64,000 nt of DNA, from contig JANSWP010000015.1 in the NCBI GenBank assembly GCA_024743405.1, forward strand, positions 1 to 64,000, written 5' to 3'. The translations under genes were made by a program, and so were the position numbers. This stretch comes from Bacteroidota bacterium. GTDB taxonomy: Bacteria > Bacteroidota > Bacteroidia > Chitinophagales > Saprospiraceae. Under the pieces are notes generated by a model. It had not been told where the DNA came from, did not search any database, and saw nothing but the letters and a program-made list of their open reading frames with translations. Positions 28,689-37,661 of this stretch are shown one piece after another. The first letter of the stretch is position 1. Every line of letters starts with the position of its first letter.

Positions 28689-29035
28689 ATTCTGTTTGTT
28701 TTGAATTTTTCGTTGTGCTAAAGGTAATATTTTTTAAAAACCTGGAATTGATCAAATTTTTAGATCGATAAGTGTATGTTTTTATTTAATTCAAATTGTT
28801 GTTTTATATCCATTTCAAAAACTACAGTGAAATCAGATAGCCAAGTTGTAACCATGTTGAAATTAGGAAAGGTCTTAAATTTGGGTAGGTGTAAAAAACA
28901 TCTTTGCCAAACAAAAAAAAGCAATTGGATCTTGCATTAGTTTTCTAAAAGTGGAGCAATAATTCAGGTTAAAAAACTATTGTTCCACTTTATTGATTAA
29001 TTGCTAAAAAAAAATGATTTTTCTATTTGGATATA
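28689..29035. other. Intergenic region, 347 bp
   Basis: Holds the terminator of the gldC unit (28948-28991) and the start region of the symporter gene. A near -7 box TACCTTTA lies on the minus strand at 28726-28719, 31 bp before the start codon, with one mismatch and no good -33 box. No ORF was seen. Confidence 0.45.
28948..28991 (-). terminator. Terminator of the gldC unit
   Basis: AAAGTGGAGCAATA (28948-28961) pairs with TATTGTTCCACTTT (28978-28991) over 14 positions with one G-U type pair, 45 bp after the gldC stop on the minus strand. Confidence 0.8.
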
Positions 29036-29389
29036 TTATTCTTCAGGATTGGTTAAAATTTTAGTTTTCTCTCCAAAGTATTGAACAAATTTTTGCATTT
29101 CTACTGCCAATTCTCTATTCTGAGTTGCTTTAAAATAGGTATCCGCCATTGCTCTTAAGGTTTGAAAAAAGAATCGATCCATTTCGACTACTTGCATTTC
29201 AGTTGTCCATAGATCTATCTTCATAGTATCTTTGGTTTCTTTATCAAAAAGTGAAAGAAGCATGGCTTTAGATTCATGCTTGGTAGGACCATTTGGATTG
29301 CCATCAGCTTCCCAGTTCATTTTTACAGGAACTTGCTTTTCGTCTAAGCCAATTTTTATTTTAATCGTCGATGTTTTTTTAACTTTCAT
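29036..29389 (-). CDS. gldC: Gliding motility protein GldC
   Basis: The 117-residue protein matches GldC: IKIGLDEKQVPVKMNWEADG near residues 10-29, then SKAMLLSLFD, MKIDLWTTEMQVVEMDRFFFQTL and a C-terminal QYFGEKTKIL. GldC is a small cytoplasmic accessory of Bacteroidota gliding and type IX secretion. Its gene follows the NAD(P)-binding oxidoreductase gene by 11 bp, so they likely share a transcript. No other gld or spr machinery genes are in the window. Confidence 0.92.
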   Translation of the reverse strand: MKVKKTSTIKIKIGLDEKQVPVKMNWEADGNPNGPTKHESKAMLLSLFDKETKDTMKIDLWTTEMQVVEMDRFFFQTLRAMADTYFKATQNRELAVEMQKFVQYFGEKTKILTNPEE

Positions 29390-29400
29390 AAATTTAATAC

Positions 29401-30099
29401 TTAATCTAGATACATTTCATTCTCCTTATTTGCTAGCTCTTGCAGAAAATGAGAAGGGTAGTAATGAATTCCTTTTTCTAATTTTTGCGCGGCATTAACC
29501 ATAGCCTTTGCCACTACATCTGATTCAATAGGTCGATATTTTGTCAGTAATCCGCCTGTAAACCGATCAAAAACACTACCTATTTTTCCAGCGATTTCTT
29601 CCCCCCATCTGCTTTCAGGTCTTTGTCCCAAAAGTACAGAAGGACGAAAGATATGTGTACTCCAATAATTTAAATTTTGAACTGCTTCTTCAATCTCTCC
29701 TTTTACTCTGCTATAGTAAAAAAATGATTCCTTGTTAGCGCCCACCGAAGAAACCATCAAAAATTGATTCAACCCATTTTGAAATCCAATTTTTGCAATT
29801 CTATAGCTATAAATAAAATCAACTTTAAAAAATGCCTCTTTACTCCCCGCTTTCGCCATCGTAGTACCTAGACAACAAAATAAATCATCTCCTAGGATAA
29901 GATCTTTAAATTCATCAGGATTGTCAAAATCAATGATATGATGTTCCAATTTAGGATGATCTATTTCTATGGATCGTCTTCCAAAAGTTATTACCTTTTC
30001 ATAAGCTCCATGAATAAGTAAAAAATTCACCAAATGGCTTCCAATTAACCCCGTAGCACCAAAAACTAAGGCCGTTTTTTTGTCTTTACTGATTTTCAT
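29401..30099 (-). CDS. NAD(P)-binding oxidoreductase (HTATIP2-like)
   Basis: The 232-residue Rossmann protein has FGATGLIGSHLVNFLL at residues 14-29, a GRRS cofactor loop near 42, CCLGTT near 76, SSVGAN near 118 and a YSRVKGEIE catalytic-like Tyr/Lys pair near 129-137. It resembles short atypical SDR proteins of the HTATIP2/NAD(P)H-binding family, whose bacterial substrate is unknown. It is the first gene of a pair with gldC. Its ATG lies 5 bp from a -7 box, so the mRNA is probably leaderless. Confidence 0.85.
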   Translation of the reverse strand: MKISKDKKTALVFGATGLIGSHLVNFLLIHGAYEKVITFGRRSIEIDHPKLEHHIIDFDNPDEFKDLILGDDLFCCLGTTMAKAGSKEAFFKVDFIYSYRIAKIGFQNGLNQFLMVSSVGANKESFFYYSRVKGEIEEAVQNLNYWSTHIFRPSVLLGQRPESRWGEEIAGKIGSVFDRFTGGLLTKYRPIESDVVAKAMVNAAQKLEKGIHYYPSHFLQELANKENEMYLD

Positions 30100-30104
30100 T
30101 TCGG

Positions 30105-30112
30105 CAAAGGTA
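30105..30112 (-). promoter_or_regulatory. -7 box giving a leaderless transcript
   Basis: On the minus strand the box reads TACCTTTG, an exact TAnnTTTG match, and only five bases separate it from the ATG at 30099. Transcription should start at or next to the start codon. Confidence 0.65.
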
Positions 30113-30195
30113 TAAATTTTGTATAGTAGATTGGAAAGCTAATGAGTCTTCAGATTTGATTTTTCGATTCTAAGCTCATCGCAACATAAATTGAT

Positions 30196-31719
30196 ATGGT
30201 CATGATCCCCCAATTCAGTTCCCGCATCAAAATATTTATCTCTATTTGTATTTTAATAATTAACCTGGAAGCCACTGCCCAACAGGAGTTAAGTATACAT
30301 TTTATTAAAGGTTTAATCCAAAACACAGAAGCTAATCCAGCGAATATTTCATCAGATAAATTTGTTCTCAGCCTGCCTTCTGTTTATGGAAATTATAATA
30401 ATTCCGCTTTTGCGCTTAAAGATTTAGGAAAAATAGAAAATAGTACACTTTTCCTGGCTCCCCAAAAAGCATTGGAAAAACTAAAATCCAATAATAATCT
30501 TATTCAGAGTAATGTAAATCTTAGTCTAGGCTCCCTAGCTTTTAGATTTAAAAACTCGCAATTGAGGCTTTTTCATAATTCTAATTTAGATTTCTATGGA
30601 TATTATCCTGAAAAAATGATGGAATTATTGTGGTATGGTAATGAACCATTTATTGGTGAAAATATTGAAATTGCTCCAAAAATTGACATATTTGCTTATC
30701 ACGAATATGGTTTAGGATTCGCTATTCAGGTGAATGAAAAAATATCTGTAGGAACGAATATTAAATATTTGTCAGGTATGGTGAATGTAAATAGTCAGCG
30801 GATGCAAGCTAGCCTTTTTACAAATAATGGTAATTACCAATTGAGTGCTCAAACAGATATGAATATTTATTCTAGCGGTCTATCCGCATTTCTTGAGGAT
30901 AGCAGTGATGACTTGATCATAAATGATGATAATTCGGATTGGTTTTTAACACAAAATAGTGGATTAGCCCTCGATTTTGGTCTCAATTTCCAACTTACAG
31001 ATCAGGTTAAACTTACTGGTAGTGTTCTTGATTTAGGTTTTATTAATTGGCGAGAAAATACAATTGAACAAGTTAGTAAAGGGGATTTCGTATTTGATGG
31101 AATTGAGGTGAAACCATTTGATGATTCCGATGATTTTGAATTTTATACCGTTATCGATTCTATAGGAAGCCTAGTGGATTTTGAGTCAAAAACCTTAAAT
31201 AATGGCTATAAGACCCAGTTGCCTTTTCGGTATTATGTCAGTGGGATTTGGGATATAGATTCAACATTTTCATTGGGTGCATTAACTTATGGGGAATATT
31301 ATCGAAATAAATTTAGCCCTGCTTTTGCTGTAAATGCTCAAAAAAGTTTTCGCCATTTTCTTGAGGTTGGAAGCACGATTGCTATTAACCATAATCGGAG
31401 TCCCAATATTGGATTTAATCTTACATTGCGCCTGGCTGGCATTCAAATCTATGGAATAACTGATAATGTTATTCCACTAATAAATATTTCTAATGGGAGA
31501 AACTTTAATGTTCGGTTTGGTCTCAATGTCGCCATCAAAGGAAAACAAGTAGACGAAGAGATTAATGACGATTTAATTGCAGAATCCTTAGATAATTCAG
31601 TTGAAGAAGAGGCAATTACTGAAACCTACAAAAAATCAAAAAAGAAGAAAAAAGACACTAATGCTCTTGTGAAAATTTCAAAAAAGAAAGAATATTTCAG
31701 ACGGACAGATAAGTATTGA
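30196..31719 (+). CDS. DUF5723 family outer-membrane protein
   Basis: The 507-residue protein has a signal peptide (ending in LEATAQQ) and a beta-barrel-like sequence rich in alternating polar and hydrophobic strands, with features of DUF5723: PANISSDKFVLSLPSVYGN near the start, LSLGSLAFRF, YHEYGLGFAIQVNEKISVG and LTGSVLDLGFINW. The tail is lysine-rich (KSKKKKKD). Probably an outer-membrane barrel, but its function is unknown. The first codons read MVM, so translation could also start two codons later. Confidence 0.83.
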   Translation: MVMIPQFSSRIKIFISICILIINLEATAQQELSIHFIKGLIQNTEANPANISSDKFVLSLPSVYGNYNNSAFALKDLGKIENSTLFLAPQKALEKLKSNNNLIQSNVNLSLGSLAFRFKNSQLRLFHNSNLDFYGYYPEKMMELLWYGNEPFIGENIEIAPKIDIFAYHEYGLGFAIQVNEKISVGTNIKYLSGMVNVNSQRMQASLFTNNGNYQLSAQTDMNIYSSGLSAFLEDSSDDLIINDDNSDWFLTQNSGLALDFGLNFQLTDQVKLTGSVLDLGFINWRENTIEQVSKGDFVFDGIEVKPFDDSDDFEFYTVIDSIGSLVDFESKTLNNGYKTQLPFRYYVSGIWDIDSTFSLGALTYGEYYRNKFSPAFAVNAQKSFRHFLEVGSTIAINHNRSPNIGFNLTLRLAGIQIYGITDNVIPLINISNGRNFNVRFGLNVAIKGKQVDEEINDDLIAESLDNSVEEEAITETYKKSKKKKKDTNALVKISKKKEYFRRTDKY

Positions 31720-31836
31720 TTTAGAAATTATGAATGTAATTATAGCTATTGAATGAATGTCTAATTTGATTATTTCAGCCAAAAAAAATAGGGTATGAAA
31801 CATCGAAACAAGACTAGTCTAGAATTTAGGAACTCT

Positions 31837-32997
31837 TTATAGTATTTCCATAGCCTGCTCTAAGTCTTCCATTAACCAATTTGCATCTTCCAAACCAATA
31901 TAGATTCGAACTAAATTCCAAGGAACTTGAACTGCCTCTCGATCCTCCATATTATGAAAAGCAATAAATGGAATCATTAACGACTCGTATCCTCCCCACG
32001 AGACTGCCAATAAAAATCTTTGAATTCGATTAAAAAACAACTCCATTTTTTCAGGTTGATCCGTCTTGAAATAAACAGAAAACAGCCCTCCACAACCACG
32101 CATTTGTTTTTTCGCCAATTCATGTTGAGGAAAAGACTCTAAAAATGGATACGCAACCCTTTTTACCTTTGGATGACCATCTAACCATTTGGCAATTTTC
32201 ATCGCACTTTCATGCGTTTTTTGCATTCTAATTTCAAAGGTTCGCAACCCTCTTAATATCAAAGATGCTTCATTTGGAGAAATAATACTTGCCAATGTCA
32301 TTTGCTCTGAATTAAAAATTTTGGATACCATCTGATGACTGGCACACAATACCCCACAAACTACATCGCTATGTCCGTTGATATATTTTGAGCCAGAATG
32401 GACAACAATGTCAATTCCAAAATTGATAGGATTTTGAAAATAGGGAGAGGCATAACTATTGTCAATACAAGAAATGATTCCGTGCCTTTTTGCTAATTCG
32501 GCACAGGCTTTTAAATCTTGGATTTCAAAAGAGATAGAGTTTGGACTTTCCAACATCAAAAAAGTAGTATTTGGTTGAATGGCTTTTTTGATTTTATTAA
32601 TGTCCCGACCATCAACAAAAGTATGAGAGACGTTGAATCTAGGAAGGAATTTTGTCAGCAAACTAAAGGTCCAAGAGTAAGGTTTATCTACACAGATAAT
32701 ATGGTCGCCGCTCTTTACATTTCCAATAATGGCTGCCGAAATAGCTCCTGCCCCGGCGGCAAAAACTAAAGCATCTTCTGAACCTTCCAGAGCAGCTAAT
32801 TTTTTTCTCAAAATCTCTACCGTTGGATTATTGCCTCGAGTATATATATTGTGGGCTAATTCATCTGTCATGGCTTGACGAAAATCGGACAAAGAGTTGA
32901 ATACAAAATTGCTCGTTTGAATAATAGGCGGGGAAACTGCGTTAAAGTATTTTTTGCGGTCTTCACCAAGGTGGGTTAGGATTTCGCTGATATTCAT
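31837..32997 (-). CDS. PLP-dependent trans-sulfuration enzyme (cystathionine gamma-synthase/lyase type)
   Basis: Cys/Met metabolism PLP fold: YTRGNNPTVEILRKKLAALEG near 51-71, AAGAGAISAAI for phosphate binding, ESPNS, CIDNSYASPYFQNP and the PLP lysine in HSGSKYINGHSD near 201. It could act as cystathionine synthase or lyase, or as methionine gamma-lyase; the sequence alone does not decide. The frame extends to 33075, which would overlap phzF, but the ATG at 32997 matches the family N-terminus and leaves a clean gap. It is co-directional with the PhzF gene and probably co-transcribed. Confidence 0.9.
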   Translation of the reverse strand: MNISEILTHLGEDRKKYFNAVSPPIIQTSNFVFNSLSDFRQAMTDELAHNIYTRGNNPTVEILRKKLAALEGSEDALVFAAGAGAISAAIIGNVKSGDHIICVDKPYSWTFSLLTKFLPRFNVSHTFVDGRDINKIKKAIQPNTTFLMLESPNSISFEIQDLKACAELAKRHGIISCIDNSYASPYFQNPINFGIDIVVHSGSKYINGHSDVVCGVLCASHQMVSKIFNSEQMTLASIISPNEASLILRGLRTFEIRMQKTHESAMKIAKWLDGHPKVKRVAYPFLESFPQHELAKKQMRGCGGLFSVYFKTDQPEKMELFFNRIQRFLLAVSWGGYESLMIPFIAFHNMEDREAVQVPWNLVRIYIGLEDANWLMEDLEQAMEIL

Positions 32998-33052
32998 TTT
33001 GATTTTATTAAAGTTGGAAAATCGAGGAAAAAGATAAGGAATGCGTAAAAAA

Positions 33053-33838
33053 TTAGGGGATACTGATTTCTCCAACTAAATAGGTTACTGCTTTTCCACC
33101 AATTTCAACACGATCACCTTTTAATTTACAGATCAAATCTCCTGCTCTTGCCGAAATTTGCTTAGCAATCAAAGTTGTTTTCCCTAATTTATTTGCCCAA
33201 AAAGGAGTTAAGGTAGTATGGGCTGAGCCGGTTACGGGATCTTCGTCAACGCCAAATGCTGGGAAAAAACACCTGGAAACAAAATCTACCGTTTCGCCTC
33301 TTGATGTCACCAAAACACCTCGTGCCTTTAGTTTTTTCAAAATTTCAAAATTAGGATTTACCTGTTCAACCTCTTGTTGGGAACCTACTACCGCAATAAA
33401 ATCCTCTCTTCCTTGATAGCATTCTAAAATATTGATATCAATAGAATCAATAATTGGTTGAGGTATTTCGACTTTTTTGATTTTATCAGTTGGGAAATTC
33501 AAAATATAATATTCATCTTCTTTTTTGATACCTAATTCACCACTTCTTGAATAAAAAACGATTTGGTCTTTGGAATAATTTAAATGTTGCAGAATCACAT
33601 GTCCTGCTGCCAAAGTAGCATGTCCACATAAATCAACCTCTGTTGTCGGAGTAAACCATCGAATATGGAATCCATTATTTTCAGGGACAAAAAAAGCCGT
33701 TTCAGAAAGGTTATTCTCTAATGCGATTTTCTGCATTAGATCATCAGTAAGCCATTCATCTAATGGACAAACTGCAGCAGGATTTCCTCCAAAAACATAT
33801 TGAGAAAAAGCATCAACTTGATAAATTTTTTGTTTCAT
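33053..33838 (-). CDS. PhzF family isomerase
   Basis: The 261-residue protein carries the family's start QVDAFSQYVFGGNPAAVCPL, the catalytic Glu region ENNLSETAFF near residue 45, RWFTPTTEVDLCGHATLAAGHV near 60, and DPVTGSAHTTLTPFW in the C-terminal half. These are the marks of the diaminopimelate-epimerase-like fold of PhzF. The natural substrate of most such proteins is unknown, and no phenazine genes are near. It lies upstream of the trans-sulfuration gene on the same strand. Confidence 0.92.
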   Translation of the reverse strand: MKQKIYQVDAFSQYVFGGNPAAVCPLDEWLTDDLMQKIALENNLSETAFFVPENNGFHIRWFTPTTEVDLCGHATLAAGHVILQHLNYSKDQIVFYSRSGELGIKKEDEYYILNFPTDKIKKVEIPQPIIDSIDINILECYQGREDFIAVVGSQQEVEQVNPNFEILKKLKARGVLVTSRGETVDFVSRCFFPAFGVDEDPVTGSAHTTLTPFWANKLGKTTLIAKQISARAGDLICKLKGDRVEIGGKAVTYLVGEISIP

Positions 33839-34003
33839 ATTTAGGATGATTGGTACTACTTAATCAATTTAGAAATGCCAAAATAGACAAACCCTCAAAA
33901 AAAACTAAATTTTCAAATATACCCATGGACACCTTGAATTGACAGAGTAATAATAGTCAAACAGACAATATAATAAATTCCTGATTTGAAGTTGCACAAA
34001 ATA

Positions 34004-34038
34004 GAATAGGCGACTACATCATGTAATCGCCTATTCTT
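34004..34038 (-). terminator. tyrS terminator
   Basis: AGAATAGGCGA (34004-34014) pairs exactly with TCGCCTATTCT (34028-34038), 31 bp after the tyrS stop. The minus strand continues into TATTTT. Confidence 0.85.
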
Positions 34039-34068
34039 TAAAGCAAACTAAAAGATGATGGAAAGGCA

Positions 34069-35346
34069 TTATTCTGCAATCACCATAAATTTATTCTTCT
34101 TTCCATTTTCTACCATAAAATATTTTCCATGCAATAAAATATCTTGATTGATATTTGTTTCATGGCTATTTATTTTGTCTTTATTTACTGAGATTGCATT
34201 TCCCTTTATTGCTCGTCGTGCATCACTTTTAGAATTCAAAATTTGAGTCTCTTCTGCCAATAAGTCCACAATGTTTAACCCGTTAGATAATGAGTCTTTT
34301 GATATATTAAAACTTGGAATCTCTTCTGAAACAATTTGTAAATCTATTTGCGCCAATGCCATTAGACTTTCTTTATTGGCCTTTTTATTGAAAAGGATAT
34401 TAGAAACCTTTTGAACAGAATTAAATGCTTCCTCAGAGTGCACCCGAATGGTTAATTCTTCTGCTAACATTCGTTTTATTGCATTTGGATTATCCGCAAA
34501 TTCAATCTCAGCTGCTTCGACTTCTTCTTTCGTTTTCAAAGTGAAATAGCGCATGAACTTATTGATATCTTGATCAGAGGCATTAACCCAGAATTGGTAA
34601 AATTTGTAGGGTGTAGTCATATTGGCATCTAACCAAATATTACCTTCCTCAGATTTTCCGAATTTACTTCCATCCGCTTTAGTTAACAAAGGTGTAGTAA
34701 CTGCATAAGCTTTTCCTTGGATATTTCTTCGAATAAATTCAGTTCCGGATGTGATGTTGCCCCATTGATCAGAACCACCCATTTGTAGGGTTACTTGGTG
34801 GTTTTGAAACAAACATTGAAAATCATAAGCTTGCAATAATTGGTAGCTGAATTCCGTGAAAGAGAGTCCAGTTTCGACTCGTTTCTTCACGCTTTCTTTA
34901 GACATCATATAATTGATAGTCAGGGTTTTTCCAACATTTCTAAGAAAATCAAGGACATTCATTTCTTTATAAAAATCCAAATTGTTGACGATTTCAGCTT
35001 TATTCTCTCCTTCATCAAAATTCAGAAATTTCTGCGCTTGCTTCAATTGAAAACTTAGGTTATGATCCAAGACATCATATGATTTTAACTCTCTTTCTTT
35101 GTCCTTGCCTGATGGATCTCCAACTCGACCAGTGGCGCCGCCCATTAAAACAATAGGTTTGTGCCCACATTTTTGAAAAATGGTCAACAACATTAATTGA
35201 ACATAATTACCTATAGTCATAGAAGGTGCAGTCGGGTCAAAACCTATGTACCCGACTCTCATTTTCTCGTTTAAATGATCTTCAATGCCAGGTGTACTAT
35301 CATGTAACATACCTCGCCAACGTAGTTCTTCAATAAAATTTTTCAT
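34069..35346 (-). CDS. tyrS: Tyrosyl-tRNA synthetase
   Basis: Charges tRNA-Tyr. The 425-residue sequence has the class I fold markers GFDPTAPSMTIGNYVQ near 34-49, GGATGRVGDPSGK near 74, the tyrosine pocket QAYDFQCL, QMGGSDQWGNITSG, the KMSKS-equivalent KFGKS, and an S4-like C-terminal domain (SDARRAIKGNAI). The HIGH motif reads TIGN here, lacking both usual histidines, while the rest is standard. Start ATG at 35346, with a -7 box close upstream. Confidence 0.95.
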   Translation of the reverse strand: MKNFIEELRWRGMLHDSTPGIEDHLNEKMRVGYIGFDPTAPSMTIGNYVQLMLLTIFQKCGHKPIVLMGGATGRVGDPSGKDKERELKSYDVLDHNLSFQLKQAQKFLNFDEGENKAEIVNNLDFYKEMNVLDFLRNVGKTLTINYMMSKESVKKRVETGLSFTEFSYQLLQAYDFQCLFQNHQVTLQMGGSDQWGNITSGTEFIRRNIQGKAYAVTTPLLTKADGSKFGKSEEGNIWLDANMTTPYKFYQFWVNASDQDINKFMRYFTLKTKEEVEAAEIEFADNPNAIKRMLAEELTIRVHSEEAFNSVQKVSNILFNKKANKESLMALAQIDLQIVSEEIPSFNISKDSLSNGLNIVDLLAEETQILNSKSDARRAIKGNAISVNKDKINSHETNINQDILLHGKYFMVENGKKNKFMVIAE

Positions 35347-35365
35347 GCTTCAAAATTTAAGGACG

Positions 35366-35373
35366 CAAAAGTA
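35366..35373 (-). promoter_or_regulatory. -7 box of tyrS
   Basis: Reads TACTTTTG on the minus strand, matching TAnnTTTG, 19 bp before the ATG, so the leader is very short. No distinct -33 element. Confidence 0.55.
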
Positions 35374-35522
35374 AGGATATAATTCTTTGGTCGTAAAAAA
35401 TGATGGAATAGTTATTTACAATCTCCATAAAACTTATGGATAATAGAATTTGATTCTTATTGAAATCGTTCCACTGTGGATTCTTTTGTTACAGTTGGGA
35501 ATAATTTGGACTAATGATTTTA

Positions 35523-35530
35523 TACATTTG
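35523..35530 (+). promoter_or_regulatory. -7 box of the LolE-like permease gene
   Basis: TACATTTG matches the consensus and ends 11 bp before the ATG at 35542. It also contains part of the alternative GTG start at 35530, which argues for the ATG as the real start. Confidence 0.6.
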
Positions 35531-35541
35531 TGCTAACCAAT

Positions 35542-36840
35542 ATGAATCTAGAATATTTCATAGCCAAACGTGTTGCCACTTCTACTAGCGAACAATCTTT
35601 TTCAAAATTGATAATAAGGATTGCGGTGGTTGCAATTGCCTTAAGTCTAACCGTTATGATCGTTTCCACGGCCGTTATCTCTGGCTTTAAGCATCAAATT
35701 CAAGAGAAAATTTTCGGTTTCTGGGGACATATACACATCACAGATGGTGCGGGGGTGCGGTCTCTTGTGGAAGCTTATCCTGTTAGTAAAAATCAAGAAT
35801 TTTATCCTAGTTTAGATACTATTGGGAAAGTTAAATATTTTCGAGAATTAGAAGCATTTGGGCAAGTGAGGGAAATGGCAAGTGAAACGAATGGGGGCGT
35901 TCGTCATGTTCAAGTTTTTGCGCTAAAACCTGGAATTATTCAAACAAAGAAAGAAATTGAGGGTATTATTTTAAAAGGTGTAGACGAGAGCTTCGAATGG
36001 GATTTTTTCAATAAATACCTTATAGAAGGATCTCCAATAGAATTTTCAGATTCTACTATGTCTTCTGATATTATTATCTCTAAACAAACGGTTGACCGCC
36101 TAAATTTGAAATTAGGAGATTCATTTCGATTCTATTTTATTGATGCTGGGGAGGTTATAGGAAGAAGATTTAAAGTAAAGGGAATTTTTAAGACAGGTCT
36201 GGAAGAATACGATAGAAAGTTTGCAATTGTCGATATCAAAAAATTAAGGCAAATGCTTCAATGGGAAGATGATGAAGTGGGTGGCTTTGAAGTGTTTATT
36301 GATGACATACGTGATTTAGAGGTATTTTCCAATTACATCTATATTAATGAATTACCAGGCCATTTATATGCTGAAAATATTAGAGAATCCCGTCCGGCTA
36401 TTTTCGACTGGCTAGAATTGCAAGACATCAATGAAAAAGTAATCTTGCTCTTAATGTTAGTAGTTGGTATCATCAATATGGTCACTGCTCTAATGATTTT
36501 GATTTTGGAAAGAACCAATATGATTGGAACCTTAAAAGCACTTGGTCTAACTAATTGGCGTATCCGAAAGATATTTCTTTATCAGGCATCTTATATTATT
36601 GGTCTCGGTTTGCTCTGGGGAAATATTATCGGAATTATTATCTGTTTCCTTCAAGATAAATTTCAAATCATAACCCTATCTGAAGAAAATTATTACTTGT
36701 CAGTTGCACCTGTTGAATTAAATTTCTGGACTATACTGATATTAAATATTGGCATCTTAGTCGTTACCATTGTTTTTTTAATTATTCCATCATGGCTTGT
36801 TACTCGCATCACTCCTGTAAAGGCTATACGATTTAAATAA
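35542..36840 (+). CDS. ABC transporter permease, LolC/LolE (FtsX) type
   Basis: The protein of about 432 residues has the topology of LolC/E: an N-terminal TM helix (residues of about 22-44), a large periplasmic domain (about 45-285) and three C-terminal TM helices (starting at VILLLMLVVGIINMVTALMI and ending before VTRITPVKAIRF). The N-terminus EYFIAKRVATS is typical. It likely moves outer-membrane lipoproteins with a LolD-type ATPase; such an ATPase is encoded at 53.8 kb, not here. The start at ATG 35542 is preferred over GTG 35530. It is followed after 6 bp by the zincin-like gene. Confidence 0.88.
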   Translation: MNLEYFIAKRVATSTSEQSFSKLIIRIAVVAIALSLTVMIVSTAVISGFKHQIQEKIFGFWGHIHITDGAGVRSLVEAYPVSKNQEFYPSLDTIGKVKYFRELEAFGQVREMASETNGGVRHVQVFALKPGIIQTKKEIEGIILKGVDESFEWDFFNKYLIEGSPIEFSDSTMSSDIIISKQTVDRLNLKLGDSFRFYFIDAGEVIGRRFKVKGIFKTGLEEYDRKFAIVDIKKLRQMLQWEDDEVGGFEVFIDDIRDLEVFSNYIYINELPGHLYAENIRESRPAIFDWLELQDINEKVILLLMLVVGIINMVTALMILILERTNMIGTLKALGLTNWRIRKIFLYQASYIIGLGLLWGNIIGIIICFLQDKFQIITLSEENYYLSVAPVELNFWTILILNIGILVVTIVFLIIPSWLVTRITPVKAIRFK

Positions 36841-36846
36841 TTAAAA

Positions 36847-37590
36847 ATGAACCGTTTAAAAGATAAATTTTCCGGTTCTTTTATTAGAGTTAAAGATGCT
36901 TTTGCCTTTTTTCCCAAACGAATTAAACGCCTAGTATATCATTTCCTTAATGCCTTCCAATTTCAATATTCCTATATCTACATCTCTATCACAATGTGGT
37001 GGAGTGAACTACTTTATTTATTGTTGGATTTATTTGCGATCCCTGAGTTATATGAAACTTTCCAAGAATTCTTTAAATATAATACAAGGAAATTATCGCC
37101 ATTAGAGATCAAAATGGCAAAAACTATATTTGGAGATTCAATCAATTACGCTAGAGTACGAATCGATGAAAAAGCTCAAATCGGTTGTCGTCATTGGCAT
37201 TTTTTATATGTCAGTTTTTATACGATAAATGCTTGGGGGGCTTTTCGTGAGGATTTATTGATTCATGAATTAGCACATGTTTGGCAGTTTCAACATTTTG
37301 GAGGCGTTTATATACCTAGAGCCATCAAAGCCATGAATTCTGAGGAAGGTTATAATTATGGGGGAATACAAAAATTAAAAGCTCAACTCCGTCTAGGAAA
37401 AACAATATTTGATTTTAATTACGAACAGCAAGCTGATATAATAACCGATTATTTTAGACTAAAAAATGGAGTAAGTCCCCAATGGGGTAGTGCTACCCAA
37501 TCAGATTTGTGGGTATATAAGGAAATGTGTGAGGTGTTAAAAAATTATTCAACGCCAAATAATGGTACAAAACAAAAAGACAAAGCTTAA
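36847..37590 (+). CDS. Zincin-like protein with HELAH motif, function unknown
   Basis: The 247-residue protein holds HELAHVWQFQ near residues 139-148, a gluzincin-like zinc motif, and an acid in YEQQADIITDYF about 55 residues later that could be the third ligand. Before it lies LSPLEIKMAKTIFGDSINYARVRI, resembling the DUF4157 type of peptidase-like domain. No signal peptide was recognised, though a hydrophobic stretch lies near residues 45-65. Only 6 bp separate it from the LolE-like permease gene, so the two are probably co-transcribed. Substrate and activity are unknown. Confidence 0.75.
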   Translation: MNRLKDKFSGSFIRVKDAFAFFPKRIKRLVYHFLNAFQFQYSYIYISITMWWSELLYLLLDLFAIPELYETFQEFFKYNTRKLSPLEIKMAKTIFGDSINYARVRIDEKAQIGCRHWHFLYVSFYTINAWGAFREDLLIHELAHVWQFQHFGGVYIPRAIKAMNSEEGYNYGGIQKLKAQLRLGKTIFDFNYEQQADIITDYFRLKNGVSPQWGSATQSDLWVYKEMCEVLKNYSTPNNGTKQKDKA

Positions 37591-37661
37591 TTCATTTTGT
37601 ATGTTTGCGAGTGCATAGGTTGAACAAGAAATATTTTATTTAACTTTCCAGTAGCAAAATC

